This document shows, piece after piece, positions 51,644-60,191 of a stretch of DNA of 64,000 nt. The translations under genes and the position numbers were made by a program. This stretch comes from Faecalicatena fissicatena. GTDB lineage: Bacteria; Bacillota; Clostridia; Lachnospirales; Lachnospiraceae. The notes under the pieces were generated by a model. The model did no database searches. It was given only the letters and a program-made list of their open reading frames with translations, and was not told where the DNA came from. The stretch covers positions 9,010 through 73,009 of the forward strand of contig LDAQ01000056.1 of the NCBI GenBank assembly GCA_001028025.1. Direction: 5' to 3'. The stretch's first letter is position 1. Each line of letters starts with the position of its first letter.

Positions 51644-52660
51644 ATGAAAAATACGATATATCTCGTAACCGGAGCTGCCGGTCATCTTGGCAGCCACATT
51701 GTTTCTGAACTGGTGAAGCAGGGAAATACTGTACGGGCCTTTATTCTGCCCTCGGAAGCCACGCTGGTCTGTCCTGCTTCCCCGGTTCTGACCTATATCA
51801 CCGGAGATATCTGCTGCCCGGATACGCTGGAGCCCCTTTTTTCCATAGAAAACTCCAATCCGCCAAAGGATATCATCATGATCCACTGTGCCGGCCTGAT
51901 CTCTATCTACGGTGGAAAGACACCCGGGGTTCGAGCCGTTAACGTGGATGGGACAAAAAACGTCGTGGACGCCTGCATCCGCCATGGCATCAAACGCCTG
52001 GTTTATGTCAGCAGCGTACATGCGATCCCTGAAGCACCTCAGCATGCCGTCATCTCCGAGATCCGCACGTTTTCCCCGGAGCATGTCACAGGTTATTATG
52101 CCAAAACGAAAGCAGAGGCCACTCAGTATGTTCTGGACAGCACTGCCCGGGGACTTGATGCGGTTGTCGTACATCCATCCGGCATCATAGGCCCGGCAGA
52201 ACGCCCTGCAGGCAGCCTCCTGCACATGATAGCCAATTACACGAAAAAAGGCATGCCGTTAGCCGTACAGGGCGGATACGACTTTGTGGACGTGAGAGAT
52301 GTTGCATCAGGGGCCATCAAAGCCGCACAAAAAGGAAAAAGCGGGGAATGCTATATTCTTTCCAACCGCTTTGTTTCATTAAAAGAATTATTTACCGAAC
52401 TGTCAGCCGCTGCAGGCCAGAAGAAACCCCGTTTCTTCCTGCCGGCCTGGACCGCTAAATGTGCGGCACCCTTCGCACAGCTTCACTATAAATGCTGGAA
52501 GAAAACCCCCGTGTTTACCCCCTATGCTTTGTACACCCTGACTTCCAACGGAAACTTCTCACATGAAAAAGCAAGCCGGGAACTTGGCTATCGTCCCAGG
52601 CCGCTGCGCCAGACCGTAACCGATATGATACGGCAGATTACAAAACATTCCGGTAAATAA
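51644..52660 (+). CDS. NAD(P)-dependent epimerase/dehydratase-like reductase (extended SDR)
   Basis: 338 aa. Rossmann motif TGAAGHLGSHIV at residues 9-20, catalytic SSVHAI and YYAKTKAEA (YxxxK), HPSGIIGPAERP. Closest in pattern to dihydroflavonol 4-reductase/3-beta-HSD-like proteins; in gut bacteria such enzymes reduce ketones on varied small molecules, so the substrate is open. Start ATG 51644 with GGAGG 8 bases upstream; upstream in-frame codons have no SD. Divergent from the TetR regulator with a 219-bp gap. Confidence 0.88.
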   Translation: MKNTIYLVTGAAGHLGSHIVSELVKQGNTVRAFILPSEATLVCPASPVLTYITGDICCPDTLEPLFSIENSNPPKDIIMIHCAGLISIYGGKTPGVRAVNVDGTKNVVDACIRHGIKRLVYVSSVHAIPEAPQHAVISEIRTFSPEHVTGYYAKTKAEATQYVLDSTARGLDAVVVHPSGIIGPAERPAGSLLHMIANYTKKGMPLAVQGGYDFVDVRDVASGAIKAAQKGKSGECYILSNRFVSLKELFTELSAAAGQKKPRFFLPAWTAKCAAPFAQLHYKCWKKTPVFTPYALYTLTSNGNFSHEKASRELGYRPRPLRQTVTDMIRQITKHSGK

Positions 52661-52661
52661 C

Positions 52662-52703
52662 AAAGTGTGCAAGCCCCTCACTCATGAGGGGCTTGCACAC
52701 TTT
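52662..52703 (+). terminator. Terminator of the SDR gene
   Basis: Perfect 19-bp stem AAAGTGTGCAAGCCCCTCA / TGAGGGGCTTGCACACTTT with a 4-base loop, right after the stop codon. Short U run (TTT). Confidence 0.85.
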
Positions 52704-52783
52704 GGCACCGCCACGATGCCGCTCTGCGGCTATATACCTTATCGCGGCGTGTGCATCCCCCGGAGGGTTATTATGTTATAGAA

Positions 52784-53602
52784 TCAGCCGGCGCTGTCCG
52801 CAGGCAGCACTGCCAGTGCCTGGCTCCCCATCTCCAGATAGCGCTGTTCAGCCACTTCCTTTCTGTATCCGGTAACGCACTCGTCCTGATTGGGATCATT
52901 AAAATAATAATACTCTTCATCCCACCCCACCAGCAGCAGACAATGTTCCTCCGCAGGCCATGTATAATAGTTTCCCGTTTCCAGTATGGTCCAGCCTTTT
53001 CCCTCATAGGTCGGCTGCATGTCAATCGTCGCCCAGATAATCACCGGAACTCCCTGATCAATATATTCCTCCGTAATCTGTTCCAGCCGCGTGCCAGTCA
53101 GGTCTTTCACCTGCTCCGCGCCTGCCGCCGAAACGAGCGCATCATGGATCACCGGTGCAAAACAGCCGAACCCACTGCCCGTCCTGGGATCTCCGATAAA
53201 ATAATCGTAGGGACTGTTGCCGTAATACTCTCCGTCCTTCTCATAATAAGTCCCAATCCTCAGATAATTGTCAATAAAGTCATCCACAGAAATATCATAT
53301 CCTGCATACTGCAGCGCCATAACAGTGGTTACGCTCTCGCAGCCTGTAGGATAATCGCTCTGGCTCAGGAATGGAACCGACAGAATCTTCTTTTCTGTCT
53401 GCTTTTTGAAAGAGCCGGGCGGATTCTGCTTATCGCTGTCCTCCACCCGGCTCTCTGCTATTGCCGTTTCTTCATTTCCTGTAGCAGTCATATTTCTCTG
53501 CCCTGCTTTTGTATACAAAATACTGGCAGCCGCAATACCGCCAATCAGTATAATTCTGCCCCACGGCCTTCTATAACTGCTGTGTCTGCGTTTCTCTGCC
53601 AT
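52784..53602 (-). CDS. Membrane-anchored C39-like peptidase family protein
   Basis: 272 aa. N-terminal Arg-rich stretch and TM (IILIGGIAAASILY at about 15-29), polar linker, then a Peptidase_C39_2 papain-like domain: Cys in YPTGCESVT, His in EEHCLLLVGWD and Asp/Asn in FNDPNQ, the catalytic set. Such proteins may cleave peptides or isopeptides at the cell surface; the target is unknown. ATG 53602 is chosen; a TTG at 53674 in the same frame is preceded by no SD. The TATAAT-like box at about 53632 on the minus strand would serve ATG 53602. Confidence 0.8.
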   Translation of the reverse strand: MAEKRRHSSYRRPWGRIILIGGIAAASILYTKAGQRNMTATGNEETAIAESRVEDSDKQNPPGSFKKQTEKKILSVPFLSQSDYPTGCESVTTVMALQYAGYDISVDDFIDNYLRIGTYYEKDGEYYGNSPYDYFIGDPRTGSGFGCFAPVIHDALVSAAGAEQVKDLTGTRLEQITEEYIDQGVPVIIWATIDMQPTYEGKGWTILETGNYYTWPAEEHCLLLVGWDEEYYYFNDPNQDECVTGYRKEVAEQRYLEMGSQALAVLPADSAG

Positions 53603-53706
53603 ACTGCACCGCTGTATAAGCTTCTTATATATATTATAATCACTTAGGATTGTCCCATATTCTGAAGTACGCAAAATAACGGTGCATAAATTTTCTGCTT
53701 ATCTCT

Positions 53707-54666
53707 TTACTTCCCGATAACTTCCAGAACGTCCTCTTTCTCCGGCATTGAACGGATCGCGCCTTTACGGGTAGTAATCAGTGCTGCCGCCGCATTTGCA
53801 AAGGTCATCATCTCCCCTAACTGCTCTTCCGTCAGATCCTCAATTCCATGCTCCAGCACATAGTTCAGTGAGCTTCCGCAGAAAGTATCTCCGGCGCCTG
53901 TTGTCTCGATTGTATTCATTGTGAAGCCGCCCCGCTCCACACGCATGCCTTTATAATACGCGCGGCTTCCGTCTTTGCCGAGCGTCAGCAGAATCAGCGG
54001 AATATGGTATTTCTCCTGCAGATACTGGATTCCCTCATCATAATCCTCTTTCCCGGACACGAACTGGATCTCATTGTCGGAAATCTTCAGAATATCGCAG
54101 AACTGGAAACCATATTCCATCTGTTCCTTCGCCAGTTCCAGTGAACTCCAGAGCGGCGGGCGCAGGTTCGGGTCAAAAGAAATCAGAAGCCCGTTCTCTT
54201 TTGCTATATCCAGCGCTTTTTTCGTAGCCTCACGGACGCCGTCGTGTGTCATGGACAGGGTTCCAAAATGGAACAATCTTGCCTTCTTCAAAAATTCTGC
54301 ATCAACCTCGCCGGCTGTCAGCTTCATATCCGCGCCCGGATTGCGGTAGAAAGAAAACTCCCGGTCCCCGTCAGGGAAGGTATGTACAAAAGCAAGCGTT
54401 GTATTCACATCCGCATCCATTTTTAAGTTCGAGGTATCAATTCCCGCTTCATCCAGCGTATTTTTCAGCAGAACCCCAAACTGGTCCTGCCCCACTTTTC
54501 CAAGAAATGCCGTCTTCTTCCCCAGCTTATTCAGCATGGCAAGCACGTTGCAGGGAGCGCCGCCAGGGCATGCCTCGAACATATTGTTTCCCTGTTCACT
54601 CTCACCATTCATTGTAAAATCAATCAGCAGCTCTCCCATTGCGATTACATCAAATTGCTTTTCCAT
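53707..54666 (-). CDS. PfkB-family sugar kinase, probable fructokinase
   Basis: 319 aa. N-terminal GELLIDF and PGGAPCNVLAMLNKLG, and PfkB signature 2 with catalytic Asp: NTIETTGAGDTFCGSSLNYVL. The PGGAPxNVA form is that of fructokinases (ScrK type). It phosphorylates fructose at C6 for glycolysis. Monocistronic; SD GGAGACAGGTC before ATG 54666. No sucrose hydrolase is near. Confidence 0.9.
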   Translation of the reverse strand: MEKQFDVIAMGELLIDFTMNGESEQGNNMFEACPGGAPCNVLAMLNKLGKKTAFLGKVGQDQFGVLLKNTLDEAGIDTSNLKMDADVNTTLAFVHTFPDGDREFSFYRNPGADMKLTAGEVDAEFLKKARLFHFGTLSMTHDGVREATKKALDIAKENGLLISFDPNLRPPLWSSLELAKEQMEYGFQFCDILKISDNEIQFVSGKEDYDEGIQYLQEKYHIPLILLTLGKDGSRAYYKGMRVERGGFTMNTIETTGAGDTFCGSSLNYVLEHGIEDLTEEQLGEMMTFANAAAALITTRKGAIRSMPEKEDVLEVIGK

Positions 54667-54742
54667 AGACCTGTCTCCTTATTCCTGTATTTGTTATAAG
54701 TTTAACGCAAAACAAAACTTTATGCAATTCTTTTATAAAACT

Positions 54743-55690
54743 CTAATTAAAATAAACCAGTTCCTCTATCGCCTCATCATCCTCTATATACTCTGCTTCC
54801 AGAACCGGCCCTACACCCCCGTATACAGAGACTCTAGCGAACCCGATTTTAGCCCGTATCTTTACCCACTGCCCTTTTTTCAGTTTCGGAGCATAGGCGC
54901 TTTTACATACATATCCCAGAAATGTAGTATCATCTGCACAGCAGGTCATTGCCATACGTCCCGGCATAAACACCTTTGACGGAAAGCCCTTGGGTTTGAG
55001 TACACGAGCCGTGAATTCCACGGTTTTCCCCTTATAGCGGTCCGGATGATCCATCACATCCACATACCAGATGCCATAGTCCTCCCGTCGCACCTCAATA
55101 ACAGGGGCGTCCAGATCGTAAGGGACATCATCCTCAAAAATATTTTCCACTTCCCCATTCTCATCCTCAAAAATCACTTCCGCCCGGGGACTCACTACCT
55201 TCACGCTGCGGCGGTACCCTGCCAGCGGCTTTCTGTCCGCACAGCGATTGAACACCACTATCTCGGAATCCCGCACCATCTCCACAAACAGCGGCTTCAG
55301 GTTCGTCAGATACATCTGGAATGTACTGGCATCCACTGTTGTCAGCTTCTGCTCTATTCCCCAGCCTTCTGGCAGTTTCATCTGTTCAAATTCACTGACC
55401 TTCCACATGCCGTTATACTCGACGACAACACGCTCAGGATGATACTTGCAGTCCATCTCCTCCAGCCACGCTTCGGTCAGATCTTTCTGCTCCCGGACAC
55501 GTTCAATTTTCACATTGTACTCCAGCATTTCCTGCGGATCATACTCCTCTTCCCCCTCCTCGCAGAGAATCAAAAGAGTGTTTCCCTCAACCTGGAAATA
55601 CTCCTGGGACAGAGTAAACTTTAAAAATTCTGTCTTACCGCTGTCCAGAAATCCGGTCATCAGATATACCATTACATCAGGTTCTGTCAT
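54743..55690 (-). CDS. COG0523-like GTPase fused to a DUF1980/YcgQ-like domain
   Basis: 315 aa. N-terminal P-loop GFLDSGKTEFL (residues 12-22) and VVVEYNGMW, a CobW-like GTPase core, but without the CxCC metal motif. The C-terminal ~110 residues (from about 200: IWYVDVMDHPDRYKGKTVEF, FMPGRMAMTCCADDTTFLG, KKGQWVKIRAKI) resemble the YcgQ family (TIGR03943), whose Cys pair CC is conserved. YcgQ/YcgR sets are tied to metal, likely zinc, homeostasis. Fusion of GTPase and YcgQ-like domain is unusual, and no YcgR permease is beside it. 61 bp after the His-rich GTPase. Confidence 0.8.
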   Translation of the reverse strand: MTEPDVMVYLMTGFLDSGKTEFLKFTLSQEYFQVEGNTLLILCEEGEEEYDPQEMLEYNVKIERVREQKDLTEAWLEEMDCKYHPERVVVEYNGMWKVSEFEQMKLPEGWGIEQKLTTVDASTFQMYLTNLKPLFVEMVRDSEIVVFNRCADRKPLAGYRRSVKVVSPRAEVIFEDENGEVENIFEDDVPYDLDAPVIEVRREDYGIWYVDVMDHPDRYKGKTVEFTARVLKPKGFPSKVFMPGRMAMTCCADDTTFLGYVCKSAYAPKLKKGQWVKIRAKIGFARVSVYGGVGPVLEAEYIEDDEAIEELVYFN

Positions 55691-55751
55691 TTCTAATCTC
55701 TCCTATCTTTACGGCTGCCTGCATAGTCACAGGAAGCCGTCAGGCTCCTGC

Positions 55752-56981
55752 TTATTTTATTCCAAACAGTTCCGCCAGTTTTTCTTCATTCAGATTTGAA
55801 CCAATCACACAGAGTCTCCCCGTATATTCGGCAGCGCCGCTGCGCACTTCATGTTCCTCGGGGACCATGTCAAAATAGATCCAACCGCCTTCACCTGCAA
55901 CCATACCCTTTGCTCTGAGAATCACACCCAGTGATTCATCGGCTTCCAGGGTTTTCAAAATATTTTCAATTTCTTCTTTTGTATAGGTCTTTATCGTCTC
56001 CCTGCCCCAGCTTGAGAACACTTCATCAGCATGGTGATGTCCGTGGTCATGGTGATGATGGTCATGGCCGCACCCACAGGATTCCCCGTGCTCATGATGG
56101 TGGCCGTGTTCCTCATGGCCATGTCCTTCATGATGGTGCCCGTCTTCCTCATGGTCATGTCCTTCATGGCAATGCTCATATTCCTCATGACGGCAGCAAT
56201 CTTCAGCCTGACACTCCCCATGCCCCTCATGATGGTGCCCGCCCTCTTCATGACAACACTTATGTTCCCCATGATGGTGCCCGTGTTCTTCATGATCATG
56301 ACCGCAGCCGCAGCTCTCCCCATACTCATGGTGCCCGCCGCACTCAGGACATATAATCTCCGCCAGCAGTTCCTCCTCCAGCGTTTTGCTGTGTTCCATA
56401 GTCTCCAGCAGCTTATCCCCCGGCAGCTCCGCAATCGGCGTTGTAATAATCGGGGCTTTTTCATTCAGTTCCCGGAGAAGCCGATAACTTTCCTCCACTT
56501 TTTCCGGTTTTGCTTTGTCCGTACGGCTCAGAATAATGGCTCCGGCATATTCCACCTGATTGCTGAAAAATTCCCCGAAATTATTTCTGTAAAGCCGGCA
56601 TTTCATCGCATCTACCACGGTTGTAAAGCTGTTTAACTCCGTATCTATCTCGCTCTGCACATCCTGCACCGCTTTGATGACATCCGAAAGTTTCCCCACA
56701 CCGGATGGCTCAATCAGAATTCTGTCCGGATGGTACTTCTCCACGACTTCCTTCAGTGATTTTCCAAAATCCCCGACCAGTGAACAGCAGATGCACCCGG
56801 AATTCATCTCGCGGATCTCAATCCCGGATTCCTTCAGGAATCCGCCGTCTATCCCGATCTCTCCGAATTCATTTTCAATCAGCACAACCTGTTCGCCGCA
56901 GAATGCCTCTTTCAGCATTTTCTTAATAAATGTTGTCTTTCCGGCTCCCAGAAAGCCGGATATAATATCAATCTTCGTCAC
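55752..56981 (-). CDS. COG0523 metal chaperone-like GTPase with His-rich insert
   Basis: 409 aa. P-loop GFLGAGKTTF (residues 10-19), CxCC metal motif C63-x-C65-C66, NKAD-type SRTDKAKPE, and C-terminal CobW_C domain (about 325-409). Between them (about residues 215-318) lies a low-complexity metal-binding stretch with many HHxxxHGH/CGC units: dozens of His plus Cys, Glu and Asp. It marks a Zn, Ni or Co chaperone or store. Start is GTG 56981 with GGAGG 8 bases before. Lies 19 bp after exoA, so may share its transcript. Confidence 0.92.
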   Translation of the reverse strand: MTKIDIISGFLGAGKTTFIKKMLKEAFCGEQVVLIENEFGEIGIDGGFLKESGIEIREMNSGCICCSLVGDFGKSLKEVVEKYHPDRILIEPSGVGKLSDVIKAVQDVQSEIDTELNSFTTVVDAMKCRLYRNNFGEFFSNQVEYAGAIILSRTDKAKPEKVEESYRLLRELNEKAPIITTPIAELPGDKLLETMEHSKTLEEELLAEIICPECGGHHEYGESCGCGHDHEEHGHHHGEHKCCHEEGGHHHEGHGECQAEDCCRHEEYEHCHEGHDHEEDGHHHEGHGHEEHGHHHEHGESCGCGHDHHHHDHGHHHADEVFSSWGRETIKTYTKEEIENILKTLEADESLGVILRAKGMVAGEGGWIYFDMVPEEHEVRSGAAEYTGRLCVIGSNLNEEKLAELFGIK

Positions 56982-57000
56982 GATAACTGCCTCCTAATTC

Positions 57001-57753
57001 TCAATTCATTTCCAGCACGACAGGACAATGGTCGGAACCCATAATGTCCGTCAGTATCCCCGCATCAACCAGCCTGTCCTTCAGGCACTCTGACACGCAG
57101 AAATAGTCAATACGCCACCCCGCATTCTTCTCACGGGCACGGAAACGGTAGGACCACCAGGAATAAATCCCTTCCTGGTCCGGATAAAAATACCGGAATG
57201 TATCAATAAATCCAGCATCCAGCAGTTCCGTGAACTTCTGGCGCTCCTCATCCGAAAAACCGGCACTCTTGCGGTTCGTCTTTGGATTCTTCAGATCGAT
57301 TTCTTTGTGTGCCACATTCATATCACCGGTGACCACAACCGGCTTGTTTTCTTCCAGCTTTTTCAGCCATGCGCGGAAGTCATCCTCCCACTTCATGCGG
57401 TAATCCAGGCGCGCAAGCTCATTCTGGGCATTCGGCGTATAGACCGTAACAAAGTAAAAGTCTTCATATTCCAGTGTGATAACACGTCCCTCCTGGTCAT
57501 GCTCTTCGATTCCAATACCATACACCACAGAGAGCGGCTCAATCTTCGAAAATACAGCCGTCCCGGAGTAGCCCTTCTTAACTGCATAGTTCCAGTACTG
57601 ATGATATCCTTCCAGCTCCAGCGAAAGCTGCCCCTCCTGCATCTTTGTCTCCTGTATACAGAAGATATCTGCATCCGCCTGGCTGAAGAATTCCAGAAAC
57701 CCTTTCTGCACGCATGCACGGATTCCATTTACATTCCACGATATAAACTTCAT
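57001..57753 (-). CDS. Exodeoxyribonuclease III / AP endonuclease
   Basis: 250 aa EEP-fold nuclease for base-excision repair. Motifs: MKFISWNVNGIRAC, FCIQETKM (metal-binding Glu), YTPNAQ, VTGDMNVAH, YSWWSYRFRAREKNAGWRIDY and final GSDHCPVVL. Start at ATG 57753 with AAGGAGG 7 bases upstream; the frame is open 28 codons further upstream but without SD. ExoA/XthA relatives. Confidence 0.95.
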   Translation of the reverse strand: MKFISWNVNGIRACVQKGFLEFFSQADADIFCIQETKMQEGQLSLELEGYHQYWNYAVKKGYSGTAVFSKIEPLSVVYGIGIEEHDQEGRVITLEYEDFYFVTVYTPNAQNELARLDYRMKWEDDFRAWLKKLEENKPVVVTGDMNVAHKEIDLKNPKTNRKSAGFSDEERQKFTELLDAGFIDTFRYFYPDQEGIYSWWSYRFRAREKNAGWRIDYFCVSECLKDRLVDAGILTDIMGSDHCPVVLEMN

Positions 57754-57823
57754 ACAAACCTCCTTATCTTTTTCCCTGTACATATTATTCGATGTACCAG
57801 TACTCCTTAAGGCAAAAACATGC

Positions 57824-57879
57824 GGGAGCCGGATCACCGGAACAAAGGACTCTTTCTCCTTCCCCGTAATCCGACTCCC
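57824..57879 (-). terminator. Terminator of the peptide-ABC/truA operon
   Basis: Stem GGGAGTCGGAT / ATCCGGCTCCC (minus strand, one G-U pair) with a second internal pairing in the loop, followed by CGCATGTTTTTGCC. It stands about 97 bp after the truA stop. Confidence 0.65.
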
Positions 57880-57975
57880 CGTCCTCTTGCTGCAGCCGCG
57901 CTTCAGGAATCCCCACAGAACAGCCTGTATCCATGTCCTGACGGTGTCTTACGCCTGCCGCGTCTTATGCTCATT

Positions 57976-58722
57976 TTATCTGCCTTCATTATAGTAAACT
58001 TCTTTTAAAAACAGTCCCCTGGCCGGAGCCAGAAATCCCGCATACTCCCGGTCTCCCGCTTCCAGCGCCGCAGCGGCCTCATGGGGTCTTTTTTCGCCCG
58101 TGCCAATCTCCAGCAGTGTCCCCGTCAAAATGCGGACCATGTGGTACAGAAAGCCTGTCCCGTAAAATTCCATCCGTATCTTGCTGTCCTGTTTCTCAAT
58201 GATTATATCATAAATCGTCCGAATTGTGGACATTTCATCTTTTTTATCTGTAAATCCCGCAAAATCATGGGTACCAATCAAATATTCTGCCGCTTCTTCC
58301 ATAGCGGGGATATTCAGTTCATAAGGATAATGATAACAGTATTTTCTGGTAAAAACATCCGGTTTCTCCCTCGTGTCAATGAAGTACTCATAACGTTTTC
58401 CCTTTGCATTGTACCGCGCGTGGAACCCGTTTTTTACGAGCTTCATCTCCTTCACACGAATATCCTCGGGCAGTGCATTATTCAGGCTGGCACAAAATCC
58501 CGTTTCCTCCACTTTTCCGGGCAGTACCATACTTGCCGTCTGCCCTTTGGCATGTACGCCTCCGTCGGTTCTGCCGGAGCCGTCAATTTCCGTCTGGCGC
58601 CCGGTGACCTCGGTGACAGCCCTCTCCAGGATTCCCTGAACGGTTTTCTCCGTGCTTTTTTGTCTCTGCCAGCCCTGATACCGGCTTCCGTCATATACTA
58701 CCGTCAATTTATATGTCCGCAT
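57976..58722 (-). CDS. truA: tRNA pseudouridine synthase A
   Basis: 248 aa, makes pseudouridine at positions 38-40 of tRNA anticodon stems. Catalytic Asp in GSGRTDGGVHAKGQ; VYDGSRYQGWQRQ start, FHARYNAKGKRYEY, GTHDFAGF and FLYHMVRILTGTLLEIG are family landmarks. It overlaps the last 14 bp of the transporter ATPase gene, so it is translated from the peptide-ABC mRNA. Confidence 0.96.
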   Translation of the reverse strand: MRTYKLTVVYDGSRYQGWQRQKSTEKTVQGILERAVTEVTGRQTEIDGSGRTDGGVHAKGQTASMVLPGKVEETGFCASLNNALPEDIRVKEMKLVKNGFHARYNAKGKRYEYFIDTREKPDVFTRKYCYHYPYELNIPAMEEAAEYLIGTHDFAGFTDKKDEMSTIRTIYDIIIEKQDSKIRMEFYGTGFLYHMVRILTGTLLEIGTGEKRPHEAAAALEAGDREYAGFLAPARGLFLKEVYYNEGR

Positions 58723-59365
58723 ATTCCTCTACTTTCCGGTCTTTTAAAAAGAGCACCCTGCTGCACAGCATGCTGACCACATCCAAATCATGAGATACAA
58801 ACAAATAACATATCTTTTCTTTTTTCTGCAGTTCTTTCAACAGTTCTATCATCTGTGCCTGTACCGTAACATCCAGTGCAGACAGCGGCTCATCGGCAAG
58901 AATAAACTTCGTCCCCGTAATCAGGGCCAGTGCAATACTCACCCTCTGGCGCTGCCCTCCGCTCAGTTCCCCCGGATAACGGCGGTAAAATTCTTTGGGA
59001 AGATGCACCTGCACCAGCATTTTCTCTGCCCTTTTCCTGCGCTCCTCTTTGGAATATCCCCCCTGGACCTTCAGCGGCTCTTCCAGAATCCAGCCGATGG
59101 TCTTTTTGGGATTCAGGGAACCAAATGGATCCTGAAACACCATCTGGGGGCGCTTTGTGTAATGGGTAATCTCCCCCTCATATTCTTTAAGCAGACCCAG
59201 GACACATTTGCACAGTGTGGACTTGCCGCTGCCGCTTTCACCGACCAGGCCGGCAATCTCTCCTTCGTACAGTGTAAACGATATATCCTCCAGCACCTGC
59301 TTCTTTTGTTTTCCTTCTTTATAAAATGCATTTACATGCTTAAGCTCCAGTACTTTTTCTGCCAT
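58709..59365 (-). CDS. Peptide ABC transporter ATP-binding protein, OppF/DppF type
   Basis: 218 aa. Walker A GESGSGKST, signature ELSGGQRQRVSIALAL, Walker B ILADEPLSALD, switch H in VSHDLDV. Shorter than most OppF proteins (about 300 aa): the C-terminal oligopeptide extension is absent, since it ends at KDRKVEEYADI. ATG 59365 is preferred; a GTG at 59374 also overlaps the OppD-type stop. truA begins inside its 3' end. Confidence 0.88.
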   Translation of the reverse strand: MAEKVLELKHVNAFYKEGKQKKQVLEDISFTLYEGEIAGLVGESGSGKSTLCKCVLGLLKEYEGEITHYTKRPQMVFQDPFGSLNPKKTIGWILEEPLKVQGGYSKEERRKRAEKMLVQVHLPKEFYRRYPGELSGGQRQRVSIALALITGTKFILADEPLSALDVTVQAQMIELLKELQKKEKICYLFVSHDLDVVSMLCSRVLFLKDRKVEEYADI

Positions 59366-59366
59366 C

Positions 59367-60191
59367 TCACTCACCCGCCTTTGCTCTCAGGAGTTTATAA
59401 AAAGCGCTGCTCTTTGTCCTGCCCGGAATCGCCTGGATCAGCTCTTTTGTGTAAGGTGTCTGCGGGTTTTTAAAAATTTTCTCCGCATCCCCCTCCTCCA
59501 CAATCACGCCGTCTTTCATGACCAGTACACGGCTGCACAGCTCGTTTACGACCCGGAGATTATGTGAAATAAACAAGATCCCCATGTGATACTTTTGATT
59601 CAGCTTTTTCAGCAATTTTAAGATGCTTTCCTGTGTTCCCACATCCAGAGCCGTTGTCGGTTCATCTGCGATCAGCACCTTCGGCCTGCATACAATTGCA
59701 GCGGCTATCATAACGCGCTGCCGCATCCCCCCGGACAGTTCATGGGGGTATCTTCCATACAGATCCTCCTGATTCACCAGTTCCACATCCTGAAGCGCCC
59801 GTAGCGCCTTCTCTCTGCGCTCTTCCTTAGACAGCTTCGTGTGCAGTACAAGCGATTCCTCCACCTGCCTGCCAATCTTCATCGTGGGATTAAGCGCTGT
59901 CATTGGCTCCTGGAATATCATACTGATATCCCTTCCCTGGATTTCCCGCATCTCTCTGGCTGACAGCGTTAAGAGATCTGTATCATCCAGAAATATACTG
60001 CCTCCATCCAGCACGGCCTGTTCTTTCAAAAGCCCTGCAATTGTCAGTGCCGTCATGGTTTTTCCGGAGCCGGACTCTCCGACGATTCCAAGGATTTCCC
60101 CATCCTGGAGGCAAAAAGAGATGTCCCGCACAACTTCCTGCAGTTCACCGTCCTGCTCAAAATGGATGGACAGATTTTCTACTTTCATCAT
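59367..60191 (-). CDS. Peptide ABC transporter ATP-binding protein, OppD/DppD type
   Basis: 274 aa. Walker A GESGSGKTM, signature ELSGGMRQRVMIAAAI, Walker B VLIADEPTTALDV, switch H in ISHNLRV, and C-terminal NPQTPYTKELIQAIPG typical of OppD/NikD. The usual Cys-rich 4Fe-4S-like tail is missing. Start at 60191 overlaps the permease stop by 4 bp. Confidence 0.9.
   Translation of the reverse strand: MMKVENLSIHFEQDGELQEVVRDISFCLQDGEILGIVGESGSGKTMTALTIAGLLKEQAVLDGGSIFLDDTDLLTLSAREMREIQGRDISMIFQEPMTALNPTMKIGRQVEESLVLHTKLSKEERREKALRALQDVELVNQEDLYGRYPHELSGGMRQRVMIAAAIVCRPKVLIADEPTTALDVGTQESILKLLKKLNQKYHMGILFISHNLRVVNELCSRVLVMKDGVIVEEGDAEKIFKNPQTPYTKELIQAIPGRTKSSAFYKLLRAKAGE

Noticed and set aside
56031..56340. 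Short tandem-like repeats at DNA level in the His-rich region
   Set aside because: These are coding repeats of His/Glu/Gly codons, not a CRISPR or mobile repeat; units are irregular.
55931..56636. Plus-strand frames of 141 and 201 codons, one rich in Met and Val, opposite the His-rich GTPase
   Set aside because: They arise from the complement of the repetitive His codons (CAT/CAC gives ATG/GTG); no SD, and the true gene on the other strand is certain.
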